Part shown: piece after piece, positions 47,831-57,071 of the stretch
How positions within the stretch are numbered: the stretch's first letter is position 1
Layout: each line of letters starts with the position of its first letter
Source: Treponema sp.
Lineage (GTDB): Bacteria; Spirochaetota; Spirochaetia; Treponematales; Treponemataceae
Assembly: GCA_018385415.1 (NCBI GenBank)
Contig: JAHAZA010000092.1
Location: forward strand, 12,906-76,905
Direction of reading: 5' to 3'
DNA: 64,000 bases
The notes under the pieces: model-generated
Told to the model about the DNA's origin: nothing
Databases searched by the model: none
The model's input: the letters and a program-made list of their open reading frames with translations, nothing else
Translations under genes and position numbers: made by a program

Positions 47831-49168
47831 ATGGCAGGCAACACATTAGCTAATATGTTCAAAGTAAAAGAACTTCGCAACAGACTTTTGTTCACACTTG
47901 CTATTTTGGCTATCTATCGCTTGGGTTGTGTTTTAACAATTCCGGGCATAGATGCTAAGGCTCTTATTGAATACTTTGAAAATTTATTAGCCCAGAATAA
48001 GAGTAATGCTTTTGCTAGTTATATGGACTTCTTTGTTGGTGGAGCATTCTCTAACTTTTCTGTGTTTATGCTTGGTGTAATGCCTTACATTTCAACACAG
48101 ATTATTTTGCAGCTTTTGTTAATTGTTTTCCCATCACTTAAACGTGCAGTACAGGAAGACGGTGGACAGCAGAAGTTTGCATTGTGGACAAGAGTTGGTA
48201 CAATTATTGTTTGTCTTATTCAGTCATTTGCTGTGACAGAATATGCAAAGAATATTGGTGTAATTTCACTTAACAATGAACTTGCATTCAAGGCTCTTGC
48301 GATTTTGACAGTAACAACTGGATCCATGATTACAGTTTGGCTTGGTGATCAGATTACAGCTCGTGGTATTGGTAATGGTATTTCAATCATGATCTTTGCC
48401 GGAATCGTAGCTCGTATTCCTGATGCTATTAGTCAGCTTGTTCAGGGTGTTCAGAATGGTACTATCAACTTTATGTTCGTAATTGCTGCTCTTATTATCT
48501 ATATAGTAGTAATTGCCCTCGTTGCTTTCGAAGAAGGTGGCGAGAGAAAGATTCCTGTTCACTATGCTAAACGCGTAGTAGGCAGAAAGATGTATGGCGG
48601 TCAGAGTACATATATTCCGTTTAAGGTTAATCCTTCAAATGTTATTCCTTTGATTTTTGCTTCTTCATTCTTAACTTTGCCAATGCAGATTATTTCATCT
48701 GTAGCATCTAAGGGTGAAAGTGCTCCTAAATGGGTTCAGGCTTTATCAAGTCTTTTGAATCCTAATGGCTGGGTTTATAACATTTTGTTGGTTGTACTTA
48801 TTGTCTTCTTTGCATACTTCTACACTCAGGTAACACTGAACCCTACAGAAATTGCAAAGCAGATCAGAGAAAATGGTGGATCCATCCCTGGTATAAGTGC
48901 AGACAAAACAGAATCTACTCTGCAGAAAATATTGAACAGACTGGTATTCCCTGGATCATTGTTCCTTGCATTAATTGCTGTAATTCCTACAGTAATCCAG
49001 ATTATCTTTAAGTTCCCATCTGCTATCACACATTTGATGGGTGGAACTTCATTGATCATCATGGTTGGTGTTGCAACAGATACAATGGCTCAGATCGAAG
49101 CTCTTCTTAAGATGCATCATCAGGATGGATTTATTAAGAAAGGTAAGATTCGCTCAAGAAATCTCTAG
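47831..49168 (+). CDS. secY: Preprotein translocase subunit SecY
   Basis: This 445-aa membrane protein with ten helices forms the protein-conducting channel. FTLAILAIYRLGCVLTIPGI in helix 1, the plug region and GNGISIMIFAGIVARIP, then YAKRVVGRKMYGGQSTYIP, are typical. The C-terminal helix ends in HHQDGFIKKGKIRSRNL. No adk, map or infA follows, unlike the common spc order. Confidence 0.97.
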   Translation: MAGNTLANMFKVKELRNRLLFTLAILAIYRLGCVLTIPGIDAKALIEYFENLLAQNKSNAFASYMDFFVGGAFSNFSVFMLGVMPYISTQIILQLLLIVFPSLKRAVQEDGGQQKFALWTRVGTIIVCLIQSFAVTEYAKNIGVISLNNELAFKALAILTVTTGSMITVWLGDQITARGIGNGISIMIFAGIVARIPDAISQLVQGVQNGTINFMFVIAALIIYIVVIALVAFEEGGERKIPVHYAKRVVGRKMYGGQSTYIPFKVNPSNVIPLIFASSFLTLPMQIISSVASKGESAPKWVQALSSLLNPNGWVYNILLVVLIVFFAYFYTQVTLNPTEIAKQIRENGGSIPGISADKTESTLQKILNRLVFPGSLFLALIAVIPTVIQIIFKFPSAITHLMGGTSLIIMVGVATDTMAQIEALLKMHHQDGFIKKGKIRSRNL

Positions 49169-49173
49169 ATTTT

Positions 49174-49202
49174 TTGAAATACCAGTAGATTAAAAATAGA
49201 AA
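49174..49202 (+). promoter_or_regulatory. Candidate promoter ahead of the alpha-type gene group
   Basis: TTGAAA (49174-49179), a 17-bp spacer and TAGAAA (49197-49202) could drive rpmJ-rpsM-rpsK separately from secY. The -10 match is modest. Confidence 0.35.
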
Positions 49203-49278
49203 ATTGTGATATATTTATCAAACTCGATTGTAGTTCATTGCGAATTGCCATAATCGATAGAAATGTATCACATTTTCT
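49198..49278 (+). promoter_or_regulatory. Long hairpin leader of rpmJ
   Basis: An imperfect stem of about 20 bp pairs 49198-49219 with 49256-49278, and TCGATT/AATCGA pairs inside it. The stem ends at the AGGGGG ribosome site of rpmJ, so it could gate translation. In E. coli the alpha-operon leader binds S4; rpsD is not in this operon here. Confidence 0.5.
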
Positions 49279-49290
49279 AGGGGGACTTTT

Positions 49291-49404
49291 ATGAAAGTAA
49301 GAACCAGCGTAAAGCCCATTTGCGATAAGTGTAAGGTAATCAAAAGAAACGGCATTGTTCGTATCATTTGTGAAAACCCAAAACATAAGCAGCGCCAGGG
49401 CTAA
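49291..49404 (+). CDS. rpmJ: 50S ribosomal protein L36, zinc-binding type
   Basis: This 37-aa protein reads [20 protein letters not shown] and then [16 protein letters not shown]. The zinc ligands Cys-x2-Cys, Cys and His are all present. AGGGGG lies six bases before the ATG. Confidence 0.97.
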   Translation: MKVRTSVKPICDKCKVIKRNGIVRIICENPKHKQRQG

Positions 49405-49420
49405 GCTCAAGGAGTAATAG

Positions 49421-49789
49421 ATGGCTCGAATTGCGGGAGTTGACCTCCCTAATAAACATGTAAGTATTGCTTTAACTTATATTTATGGTATTGGCCGTTC
49501 ATCAGCTTTGGCTATTTGTGAAAAAGCAAAAATTGATCCAAATGCAATGGCTAATGACCTTTCTCAGGATGATTTGGGAAAATTGCGCGAAGTAATCGAT
49601 GCAGAATATAAAGTTGAAGGACGTCTTCGCTCAGAAATCGGTCTTAACATCAAACGTCTTATGGATATTGGTTGTTATCGTGGATTGCGCCATAGAAAAG
49701 GACTTCCTGTTCGTGGTCAGCGTACACGCACTAACTCTCGTACTCGCAAGGGTAAGAAAAAGACTGTTGCTAACAAGAAAAAGGCATAA
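49421..49789 (+). CDS. rpsM: 30S ribosomal protein S13
   Basis: This 122-aa protein contacts the P-site t[23 protein letters not shown] and the C-terminal [20 protein letters not shown] are typical. AAGGAG precedes the ATG. Confidence 0.97.
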   Translation: MARIAGVDLPNKHVSIALTYIYGIGRSSALAICEKAKIDPNAMANDLSQDDLGKLREVIDAEYKVEGRLRSEIGLNIKRLMDIGCYRGLRHRKGLPVRGQRTRTNSRTRKGKKKTVANKKKA

Positions 49790-49805
49790 GGCGGAGGTAA
49801 GTTAA

Positions 49806-50186
49806 GTGGCTGTTGTAAAAAAGCGAAAAGAAAAGAAGAGTGTATATGAAGGAAATGTCTATATCCAGGCAACTTTCAACAACACTATCGTAACAATTAC
49901 AGACTTGAAGGGAAATGCTCTTTCATGGGCTTCTTCAGGTGGTCTCGGATTCCGTGGAGCAAAAAAATCAACTCCATTTGCCGCACAGTCTGTTGCTGAA
50001 ACAGCTGTTCAGAAGGCAGTAAGCTACGGCTTACGCGAAGTTCATGTATTTGTAAAAGGACCTGGAGTAGGACGCGAAAACGCTATCCGTTCTCTTGGTG
50101 CTTTAGGTCTCAAGGTTAAATCAATTTCTGATGTTACACCTATTCCACACAATGGATGTAGACCTCGTAAGACTCGCCGTATGTAG
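49806..50186 (+). CDS. rpsK: 30S ribosomal protein S11
   Basis: This 126-aa platform protein starts with GTG behind [25 protein letters not shown] and the ending [13 protein letters not shown] are conserved. rpsD, which follows in many bacteria, is absent; a 242-base structured spacer leads to rpoA. Confidence 0.97.
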   Translation: MAVVKKRKEKKSVYEGNVYIQATFNNTIVTITDLKGNALSWASSGGLGFRGAKKSTPFAAQSVAETAVQKAVSYGLREVHVFVKGPGVGRENAIRSLGALGLKVKSISDVTPIPHNGCRPRKTRRM

Positions 50187-50192
50187 TAGTAA

Positions 50193-50320
50193 AACTATCT
50201 AATCAAATACTTCAATTAATAATTGAGTATTTGTTTGATAGTTGGTACTTATCTTGCAGTTTTCTGTAAGATAGGAAAGTGCGAAGCTAATAAAATTATA
50301 AAAATGTTTTATGAGGCTTC
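50193..50320 (+). promoter_or_regulatory. Three-hairpin spacer between rpsK and rpoA
   Basis: Hairpin 1 (50193-50243) pairs AACTATC and CAAATACT-CAATT with their complements, about 20 bp with a small internal loop. Hairpin 2 (50249-50274) is TTATCTTGCAG-TTTT-CTGTAAGATAG. Hairpin 3 joins GAAGC to GCTTC (50283-50320). None is followed by a T run. The remaining 108 bases up to rpoA are AU-rich without a clear signal. Confidence 0.5.
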
Positions 50321-50428
50321 TGGGTCAGGTTTTGTTTGTAGAAGTATACTTTGCAGAACAAGATTTGATTTAGCTGATAATTAAATGAACAGCTCTAAGT
50401 AGGTGACTACTGGAGATAAGGAGTTTAG

Positions 50429-51484
50429 ATGGCTCGCAAAAATCTGCTCAAAGGATTTAAACGTCCAAAAAGCATTACATTTGAGCACCTTGAGAATAAT
50501 GCAAACTATGGAAAGTTTACTGCTTCTCCATTTGAAACTGGATTTGGAACAACTGTAGGTAATACACTTCGTCGTGTTCTTCTTTCTAGTATTCAGGGAT
50601 ATGCAATTTCTTCTGTACGCATTACATCTTATGATGCTAATGGTGTTCCACATATTATTTCTAGTGAATTTGAAGCAATTCCTCATATTGCTGAAGATAC
50701 AGAAGAAGTGTTGAACAGCTTGAAACAGATCCGTTTGCGACTCCCAGAGGACATTGAACAGGATACTATCCTTTATGAATTTAAAGGACCTGGTGTTGTA
50801 AAATCTGATGACTTTGCTAAAGAAGGTCAGCTTGAAATTATGACAAAAGATCAGCTTGTATTCACAATGATGGATGAAGCTCGTATCGATTTGGAAATTC
50901 AGGTAGATTTCGGCAGAGGATATGTCCCAGCAGAAACAAACGAGCATTACATTGAAGATGTAAATACAATCCCAATGGATGCTATCTTTGCCCCTGTTCG
51001 CAAGGTAAAATTTGCTATTGAACCTTGTCGTGTCGGACAGAGAAATGACTATGATAAGTTGGTTTTAGAGATTTGGACTGACGGTACAATTGCTCCAGAT
51101 GATGCATTAGCTGAAGCTGCTAAAATTGCGAAGGATCACTTCTCAATTTTCGTAAACTTTAATGATAGTGATGTATCAAGTGGTGATGAATTGGATGAAG
51201 GTGACGAAAGAGTTCGTAATCTTCTTAATACTCCAGTTGAAGAACTTGAACTTTCAGTTAGATCATCAAATTGTCTTAAGAATGCAAACATTCGCACAAT
51301 TGGTGAACTTACAAAGAAAACAGAAGACGATATCGCTAAAACAAGAAACTTTGGTAAGAAAAGTTTAACAGAAATTAAGGAAAAACTCTTAGAGTGGAAC
51401 CTTACTCTTGGTATGACTGATTACAGCCATCTCAAGAATGCTGTTAACATGAATAAGAAGAAGGAAGAATCAGATGAATCATAA
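50429..51484 (+). CDS. rpoA: RNA polymerase alpha subunit
   Basis: This 351-aa subunit has the N-terminal assembly domain ([21 protein letters not shown]). The C-terminal domain ([23 protein letters not shown] and [16 protein letters not shown]) contacts UP elements and activators. AAGGAG lies seven bases before the ATG. Its last 11 bases overlap rplQ. Confidence 0.98.
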   Translation: MARKNLLKGFKRPKSITFEHLENNANYGKFTASPFETGFGTTVGNTLRRVLLSSIQGYAISSVRITSYDANGVPHIISSEFEAIPHIAEDTEEVLNSLKQIRLRLPEDIEQDTILYEFKGPGVVKSDDFAKEGQLEIMTKDQLVFTMMDEARIDLEIQVDFGRGYVPAETNEHYIEDVNTIPMDAIFAPVRKVKFAIEPCRVGQRNDYDKLVLEIWTDGTIAPDDALAEAAKIAKDHFSIFVNFNDSDVSSGDELDEGDERVRNLLNTPVEELELSVRSSNCLKNANIRTIGELTKKTEDDIAKTRNFGKKSLTEIKEKLLEWNLTLGMTDYSHLKNAVNMNKKKEESDES

Positions 51485-51890
51485 AGTTGGTTTTAATCCC
51501 CTTTCACGCACAACAGCACATCGTCGTGCAATGACTCGTAACATGGTTACTTCACTTTTGAGATTTGAACGTATTACAACAACTAAAGCGAAAGCTTTGG
51601 AAGTTCGTAGAGCCGCTGAAAAACTCATCACAAGAAGTAAAGTAGACAGTGTACACAATCGCCGCGAAGCTGCTAAGTTTATTCAGGATGAAAAAGTTCT
51701 TAATAAACTCTTTACAGAAATTGGTCCACGCATGAAGGATCGCAATGGTGGTTACACAAGAGTACTTAAACTCGGATTCCGTCAGGGAGACGCAGCAGAT
51801 GTAGTAATTCTTGAATTGGTTGACTACAATTTGGATTCGGAAGCTTCGGAAAAGAAAGCTAAGACAGCCGCTCCAAAAGCAGCAAAATAA
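51474..51890 (+). CDS. rplQ: 50S ribosomal protein L17
   Basis: This 138-aa tunnel-exit protein has [20 protein letters not shown] and [19 protein letters not shown]. It starts inside rpoA. The end [14 protein letters not shown] is a short Lys/Ala tail beyond the family core. Confidence 0.96.
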   Translation: MNHKVGFNPLSRTTAHRRAMTRNMVTSLLRFERITTTKAKALEVRRAAEKLITRSKVDSVHNRREAAKFIQDEKVLNKLFTEIGPRMKDRNGGYTRVLKLGFRQGDAADVVILELVDYNLDSEASEKKAKTAAPKAAK

Positions 51891-51904
51891 TTAAGGAGTA
51901 GAAT

Positions 51905-52141
51905 ATGTCTAAATCACATCGTGGAACAGGAATTCGTGGTCAGGTAGCTCATGGACGTGGAAAATGTCCAGTATGTGGCAACGAAAACATCAAAGTTCTT
52001 TATGAAAAAGAAATTGATGGAAACAAAGTTAAAGTTTGTAAATTCTGTAACGCAAACCTTAAAAATAAGGAAAGAAAAGCTGCAAAAGTAGCTGCACCTG
52101 CTGCAGATGCTCCTGCTGCTGAAGCTTCAGCTGAAGCATAA
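51905..52141 (+). CDS. Small zinc-ribbon protein downstream of L17, unknown
   Basis: I do not recognise this 78-aa protein. It has a basic N-terminus (SKSHRGTGIRGQVAHGRGK), then a four-cysteine zinc ribbon (CPVCGNENIKVLYE and VKVCKFCNANL), a Lys/Arg stretch, and an Ala/Pro/Glu tail AAPAADAPAAEASAEA that closely echoes the tail of L10 in this genome. It is the last gene before the alpha-operon terminator, 14 bases after rplQ with AAGGAG. A ribosome-associated or RNA-binding role is the natural guess. Confidence 0.8.
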   Translation: MSKSHRGTGIRGQVAHGRGKCPVCGNENIKVLYEKEIDGNKVKVCKFCNANLKNKERKAAKVAAPAADAPAAEASAEA

Positions 52142-52168
52142 TAGCATTTTAAGCTAATCCTTATGTAG

Positions 52169-52200
52169 GCCACTCTAGTTATTCAGAGTGGCTGTTTTAT
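52169..52200 (+). terminator. Terminator of the S10-spc-alpha gene string
   Basis: GCCACTCT (52169-52176) and AGAGTGGC (52185-52192) form an eight-bp perfect stem, followed by TGTTTTATTTT. Confidence 0.85.
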
Positions 52201-52360
52201 TTTAAATTAAACATATAAATGAGTGAATTTCTATTCAATTTAGTAATTTTGTTTGTTTCTATATTGCAAATAAGGTAAAAATACACTAATTTTATGAAGT
52301 ATATGTAAATTAATGAACTTCCTTACACTTAAGTTCATTCAAATAAAAAAGGAGGCTGAC

Positions 52361-53497
52361 ATGAAAAAATCAGTTATTGGTTCATTTGTAATGGCTGCAC
52401 TTTTGGCTTTGACATCTTGTGGCGCTAAAGAAACAAATGAAATTAAAATCGGTGGTATTTTCCCACTTTCAGGAGCAGTTGCTGTTTACGGCGTTGAATG
52501 TAAAAATGGTATTGACCTCGCAATTGAAGAGATTAATGCTGCAGGCGGAATTAATGGTAAGAACGTTGTATTGATCAGTGAAGATGATGAAGGAAATCCT
52601 GATAAAACAGTTAATGCTTATCAGAAACTTACATCTAAAGATGGCGCAAAAATTATTATTGGTTCATTGACATCTGGTTGTACACAGGCTATTACAAACC
52701 GTGCACAGGCTCAGAAAGTTGTTCAGATTGCTCCAGCTGCTACAGCTCCCGCAATTACTGATGCTGGAGATTATATTTTCCGTGCATGTTTTATTGATCC
52801 ATTCCAGGGTAGAGTAGGTGGAAAATTCTCTGCTGAAACCTTGAATGCAAAAACAGCTGCCATTCTTTATGATACAGGTAACGATTATTCTGTAGGACTT
52901 ACAGAAAACTTTGAAGCTGCATTTACACAGGCTGGTGGAAAGATTGTTGCAAAAGAAGCATATACAACAAATGATAAAGATTTCAATGCTCAGTTGACAA
53001 AAATCAAATCTGCTAATCCTGACGTTGTTTATCTCCCAGACTACTACAATGTTGTTGCTTTGATTGCTAAACAGCTCAGAGCACAGGGAATCGAAGCTCC
53101 TATCGTAGGTGCTGATGGTTGGGATGGAATTCTTGGTAACTCTTCTGCTGAAGTTCTTAATGGTTTCTATTCAAACCACTATGCAACAGACTCAACAGAC
53201 CCAGCTGTTCAGGCATTTGTAAAGAAATTCAATGATAAATATAACAAAGATCCTAACTCATTTGCAGCTCTCGGATATGATTCTGTATATATCTTGAAAG
53301 ATGCTATCATCAAAGCAGGTTCTGATGATGCAACTGCAGTTAAAGAAGCTCTTAAAGCTACAAATGGAGACTACGTAACAGGTCATCTTACATTTGATGA
53401 AAAACGTAACCCTATCAAATCTGCAGTTATGCTTGAGATTGTTAAAGATGATGATGGTACATTGAAGACAGTTTATAAAACAACTGTTAATCCATAA
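52361..53497 (+). CDS. livJ: Branched-chain amino-acid ABC transporter, substrate-binding lipoprotein
   Basis: This 378-aa periplasmic binding protein is of the Leu/Ile/Val type. A lipoprotein signal ends at LTSCGA (Cys near residue 20). The Peripla_BP_6 fold runs from IKIGGIFPLSGAVAVYG, through the ligand-contact segments IGSLTSGCTQAITN and APAATAPAITDAGDYIFRAC, to the end. ATG 52361 with AAAGGAGG is chosen; the frame is open 16 codons further upstream. Ligand choice among amino acids or related compounds cannot be fixed by reading. Confidence 0.93.
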   Translation: MKKSVIGSFVMAALLALTSCGAKETNEIKIGGIFPLSGAVAVYGVECKNGIDLAIEEINAAGGINGKNVVLISEDDEGNPDKTVNAYQKLTSKDGAKIIIGSLTSGCTQAITNRAQAQKVVQIAPAATAPAITDAGDYIFRACFIDPFQGRVGGKFSAETLNAKTAAILYDTGNDYSVGLTENFEAAFTQAGGKIVAKEAYTTNDKDFNAQLTKIKSANPDVVYLPDYYNVVALIAKQLRAQGIEAPIVGADGWDGILGNSSAEVLNGFYSNHYATDSTDPAVQAFVKKFNDKYNKDPNSFAALGYDSVYILKDAIIKAGSDDATAVKEALKATNGDYVTGHLTFDEKRNPIKSAVMLEIVKDDDGTLKTVYKTTVNP

Positions 53498-53517
53498 GTA
53501 TAATTTTTATATTTGAT

Positions 53518-53557
53518 AAAAGCCGTTTCGGAATTTTTTCGAAGCGGCTTTTTTTTG
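53518..53557 (+). terminator. Terminator between livJ and livH
   Basis: AAAAGCCGTTTCG (53518-53530) pairs with CGAAGCGGCTTTT (53540-53552) with one G-U pair, followed by T's. It allows high livJ output relative to the membrane components. Confidence 0.85.
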
Positions 53558-53668
53558 TACTTGGATATGCCTTTAATTGTAAAAAATGCAAAAATAGTAT
53601 AAAATAGATTGTTAATTTTGATGCTACCTGTAATTAGTATTGTAGGCAGTTAAAAAAGTGAGGTTGTT

Positions 53669-54568
53669 TTGACTAGTTTATCTATCTTTTTTCAACAGTT
53701 AATAAATGGTCTATCTCTTGGAAGCATTTATGCATTAATTGCTTTGGGATATACAATGGTTTATGGAATTGTTAAGTTAATTAACTTTGCCCATGGCGAC
53801 ATTATGATGATGGGCTCTTATGCGGCTTATTTTATTCTTGTTGCTGTTGGTCCAACTCCTTTTGGTTTTATTTTCGCTATATTCACTGCAATGGTTTTCA
53901 GTGCATGTTTGGGTATGGGGATTGAACAGCTTGCTTATCGTCCTTTAAGAAATGCTCCTCGTTTGAATTCACTTATTACTGCAATTGCTGTTGAATTGAT
54001 TTTACAGAATTTGATGCGTGTACTTCCATTTGTTGGTCCAGATCCACGTCAGTTTCCAACTGTAAAGGTTACTCCAATCAATTTGGGGGCAGTACAGATT
54101 GATGGTATTAAGGCCCTTGTTATTGTTGCTAGTGTTATATTGATGATTGTTTTAACAATCATTGTAAATTATACAAAGGTTGGTAAAGCAATGCGTGCTG
54201 TTTCGTTTGACATGCCAGCAGCAAGTTTAATGGGAATTAATGTAAATAAAACAATTTCACTTACATTCGCAATTGGTTCTATGCTTGCAGGTGCTGCCGG
54301 TGTTCTTTATGCAACAGCTTATCCGATGATTGATCCAACAATGGGTTATATGCCTGGTCTAAAAGCCTTTGTTGCTGCAGTTCTTGGTGGTATCGGTTCC
54401 ATACCTGGTGCGATGATTGGTGGTTTACTTCTGGGTGTTACAGAAACTTTGGTTAAAGGATATGGACCTTCTGCCTATGCAGATGCAATTTCATTTGGTA
54501 TTCTGATTTTAATTCTTCTTGTTAAACCTACGGGTATTCTTGGCAAGAAAACAGTTGTAAAGGTTTAA
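53669..54568 (+). CDS. livH: Branched-chain amino-acid ABC transporter permease
   Basis: This 299-aa permease with about eight membrane helices starts at TTG (53669) behind GAGG. The family motifs LGSIYALIALGYTMVYGIVKLINFAHGD and AVLGGIGSIPGAMIGGLLLG (in part) are clear. The 171-base gap upstream holds the livJ terminator and an AT-rich stretch with a possible -10 TATAAA near 53599. Confidence 0.95.
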   Translation: MTSLSIFFQQLINGLSLGSIYALIALGYTMVYGIVKLINFAHGDIMMMGSYAAYFILVAVGPTPFGFIFAIFTAMVFSACLGMGIEQLAYRPLRNAPRLNSLITAIAVELILQNLMRVLPFVGPDPRQFPTVKVTPINLGAVQIDGIKALVIVASVILMIVLTIIVNYTKVGKAMRAVSFDMPAASLMGINVNKTISLTFAIGSMLAGAAGVLYATAYPMIDPTMGYMPGLKAFVAAVLGGIGSIPGAMIGGLLLGVTETLVKGYGPSAYADAISFGILILILLVKPTGILGKKTVVKV

Positions 54569-54578
54569 GGAGGAAAAT

Positions 54579-55583
54579 ATGAACAAAAAAAATTTTGTTA
54601 ATAAAGTTGTACTTCCGGGAGCTCTTGCAATTGTTGCTGCTGTAGTTCCTTTTGTGTTGATTCAGATTAATTTGCTTGATGGTTATAGTGCTCAGATTTT
54701 GATTATGTGTGCTATTAACGCAATTATGGCTTTGAGTGTAAATATTATTTGTGGTATTACAGGTCAGCTTTCTTTGGGTCAGGCTGGTTTTATGGCCCTT
54801 GGTGGTTATGCCACAATTTTATTGACTGACATGGCTCATTTGCCTCTTCCAGTTTCAATTATACTTGCTGCTTTGATTACAGCATTCTTTGGATTCCTGA
54901 TTGGATTCCCTACATTGAGACTTGAAGGGGACTACCTTGCAATCGTTACTCTTGCGTTTGGTGAAATCATTCGTGTCGTACTTGTTAACTTAAAGGATCT
55001 TACTGGTGGACCAAATGGAAAGCAGTTTAATACAACTCTCACATTTTTTGATGGTCCTGCATTCTTTGTTATTACTGGAATTTTGATTTTAATAATCATT
55101 CTTCTTCAGAACTTTATTCGTTCAACTTACGGACGCGCTATTCTTGCTGTACGTGAAGATGAAGTTGCAGCAAATGCAAATGGTATTGGTGTATTCAAAT
55201 ATAAGATGATTGGTTTTGTCATTGCATCATTTGTTGCAGGTATTGGCGGTGCTCTTTATGTCAGCCGTATCGGATTTATTAAACCTGACCAGGCTTCGTT
55301 TACAAAAAGTATCGATTATTTGATCTTTGTTGTATTAGGTGGAATGGGATCAACAACAGGTGCAATTCTTGCAGCTTATGTTTTGACATTCCTTCAGGAA
55401 GTTTTAAGATTCTTGAAAGACTTCAGACTTTTGATTTACCCAGTTGTTTTGATTATTGTAATGATTTTCAGACCACAGGGACTTTTAGGAACAAAAGAAT
55501 TTTCTTTTGAAGCTCTTTTTGCTTTTTTCAAAAACTTTGGAAAGAAAGGCAGCAAGGGGGTAGAAAAAAATGTCAGAAAATAA
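54579..55583 (+). CDS. livM: Branched-chain amino-acid ABC transporter permease
   Basis: This 334-aa second permease has the LivM signature NIICGITGQLSLGQAGFMALG and GDYLAIVTLAFGEIIRVV. It follows livH by ten bases with AAGGAGG. Its last 14 bases overlap livG. Confidence 0.95.
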   Translation: MNKKNFVNKVVLPGALAIVAAVVPFVLIQINLLDGYSAQILIMCAINAIMALSVNIICGITGQLSLGQAGFMALGGYATILLTDMAHLPLPVSIILAALITAFFGFLIGFPTLRLEGDYLAIVTLAFGEIIRVVLVNLKDLTGGPNGKQFNTTLTFFDGPAFFVITGILILIIILLQNFIRSTYGRAILAVREDEVAANANGIGVFKYKMIGFVIASFVAGIGGALYVSRIGFIKPDQASFTKSIDYLIFVVLGGMGSTTGAILAAYVLTFLQEVLRFLKDFRLLIYPVVLIIVMIFRPQGLLGTKEFSFEALFAFFKNFGKKGSKGVEKNVRK

Positions 55584-56373
55584 AAAACGTATTTTGGAAG
55601 CTTCGGATGTATCTATCGTTTTTGGTGGTTTACGTGCTGTAAGTGGTTTTGAATGTGAACTTTATGAAGGTGAACTTGCAGGGTTGATTGGTCCTAACGG
55701 TGCCGGTAAAACTACAATGTTTAATATGCTTAGTGGAATCTATACTCCTACAAGCGGAAAAATTATGTTCTGGGATAGAAAGGGTAATCCCTGCCTGATT
55801 AATAAAAAGAAGCCTAATCAGTTGAATAAAATGGGAATTGCAAGAACATTCCAGAATATTCGTCTGTTTGGAAACCTTTCTGTTTCTGATAATGTTAGAA
55901 TCGCTTTGCATGCTTCCCGCAAGTATAATTCAATTGATGCTTTGTTCAGAACACCAAGATTTATTCGAGATGAAAAAAGAATGACAGCAACAGTTGAAAA
56001 GCTTCTTGATCTCTTTCATATCTTGAACAAAAAAGATGAGCTTGCAAAAAATCTTCCATATGGTGAACAGAGAAAGCTTGAAATTGTTCGTGCTCTTGCA
56101 AGTAATCCAAAACTTCTTTTACTTGATGAACCTGCAGCTGGCATGAACCCTCAGGAAACTGAAGAACTTATGAATTTGATTGCATTCATCAGAAAAGAAT
56201 TTAAATTAACTATTCTTTTGATTGAGCATGATATGAAACTTGTAATGGGAATTTGTGAAAAAATCATGGTTCTTGATTATGGTAAAGTAATTGCAAGCGG
56301 AACACCTGAAGAAATCAAATCTAATCCTCAGGTAATTAAAGCTTATCTTGGATCGGAGGCTGTAGATGCTTAA
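55570..56373 (+). CDS. livG: Branched-chain amino-acid ABC transporter ATPase
   Basis: This 267-aa ATPase has Walker A GPNGAGKTT, the LivG-type signature PYGEQRKLEIVRALA, Walker B LLLLDEPAAGMNP and the H-loop IEHDMKLVMGI. It overlaps both livM and livF, so the membrane and ATPase subunits are translationally coupled. Confidence 0.96.
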   Translation: MSENKKRILEASDVSIVFGGLRAVSGFECELYEGELAGLIGPNGAGKTTMFNMLSGIYTPTSGKIMFWDRKGNPCLINKKKPNQLNKMGIARTFQNIRLFGNLSVSDNVRIALHASRKYNSIDALFRTPRFIRDEKRMTATVEKLLDLFHILNKKDELAKNLPYGEQRKLEIVRALASNPKLLLLDEPAAGMNPQETEELMNLIAFIRKEFKLTILLIEHDMKLVMGICEKIMVLDYGKVIASGTPEEIKSNPQVIKAYLGSEAVDA

Positions 56374-57070
56374 GGTAGAAAATCTGTCAGTTTCATATGG
56401 AGCAATTAATGCGCTCCGTGGAATTTCCTTTGATGTTAAAGAAGGTGAAATCATCAGTTTGATCGGTTCAAATGGTGCCGGCAAAACAACAACACTTCAT
56501 GCAATTAGTAATATAATCAAAAAGCAAAGTGGAAAAGTTATTTTTGCAGGTCAAGATGTAACAAATGTTTCTGCAGATATAATTGTAAAACGCAATCTTA
56601 TTCAGGTTCCAGAAGGAAGACGTATTTTTTTGAATATGTCGGTAAAGGAAAATCTTGAAATGGGTGCATATACTCGTACTGATAAAGCAAATATTAAAAA
56701 TGATCTTGCTAAAGTTTACGAATTATTCCCTCGAATGAAAGAAAGAATTAATCAGATTTCCGGAACGTTGAGTGGTGGAGAACTTCAGATGCTGGCCATG
56801 GGAAGAGCTTTGATGGCTAATCCAAAGCTTCTTCTTCTTGATGAACCAAGTATGGGACTTGCTCCGATATTTGTAGATGAAATTTTCAATATTGTAAAAA
56901 CAATCAATGAAACTGGAACAACAATTCTCCTTGTTGAACAGAATGCTTATAAAGCTCTTTCCATTTCAAACAGAGCTTACATTCTTGAAACAGGGGCAAT
57001 TATTAAATCTGGTGATGCTAAACAGTTAATTAATGACCCTGCTGTAAAAGAAGCATATTTAGGAGGCTGA
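56366..57070 (+). CDS. livF: Branched-chain amino-acid ABC transporter ATPase
   Basis: This 234-aa ATPase has Walker A GSNGAGKTTT, signature LSGGELQMLAMGRALM, Walker B LLLLDEPSMGLAP and LVEQNAYKAL. It starts eight bases inside livG. The next gene begins two bases after its stop. Confidence 0.96.
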   Translation: MLKVENLSVSYGAINALRGISFDVKEGEIISLIGSNGAGKTTTLHAISNIIKKQSGKVIFAGQDVTNVSADIIVKRNLIQVPEGRRIFLNMSVKENLEMGAYTRTDKANIKNDLAKVYELFPRMKERINQISGTLSGGELQMLAMGRALMANPKLLLLDEPSMGLAPIFVDEIFNIVKTINETGTTILLVEQNAYKALSISNRAYILETGAIIKSGDAKQLINDPAVKEAYLGG

Positions 57071-57071
57071 T

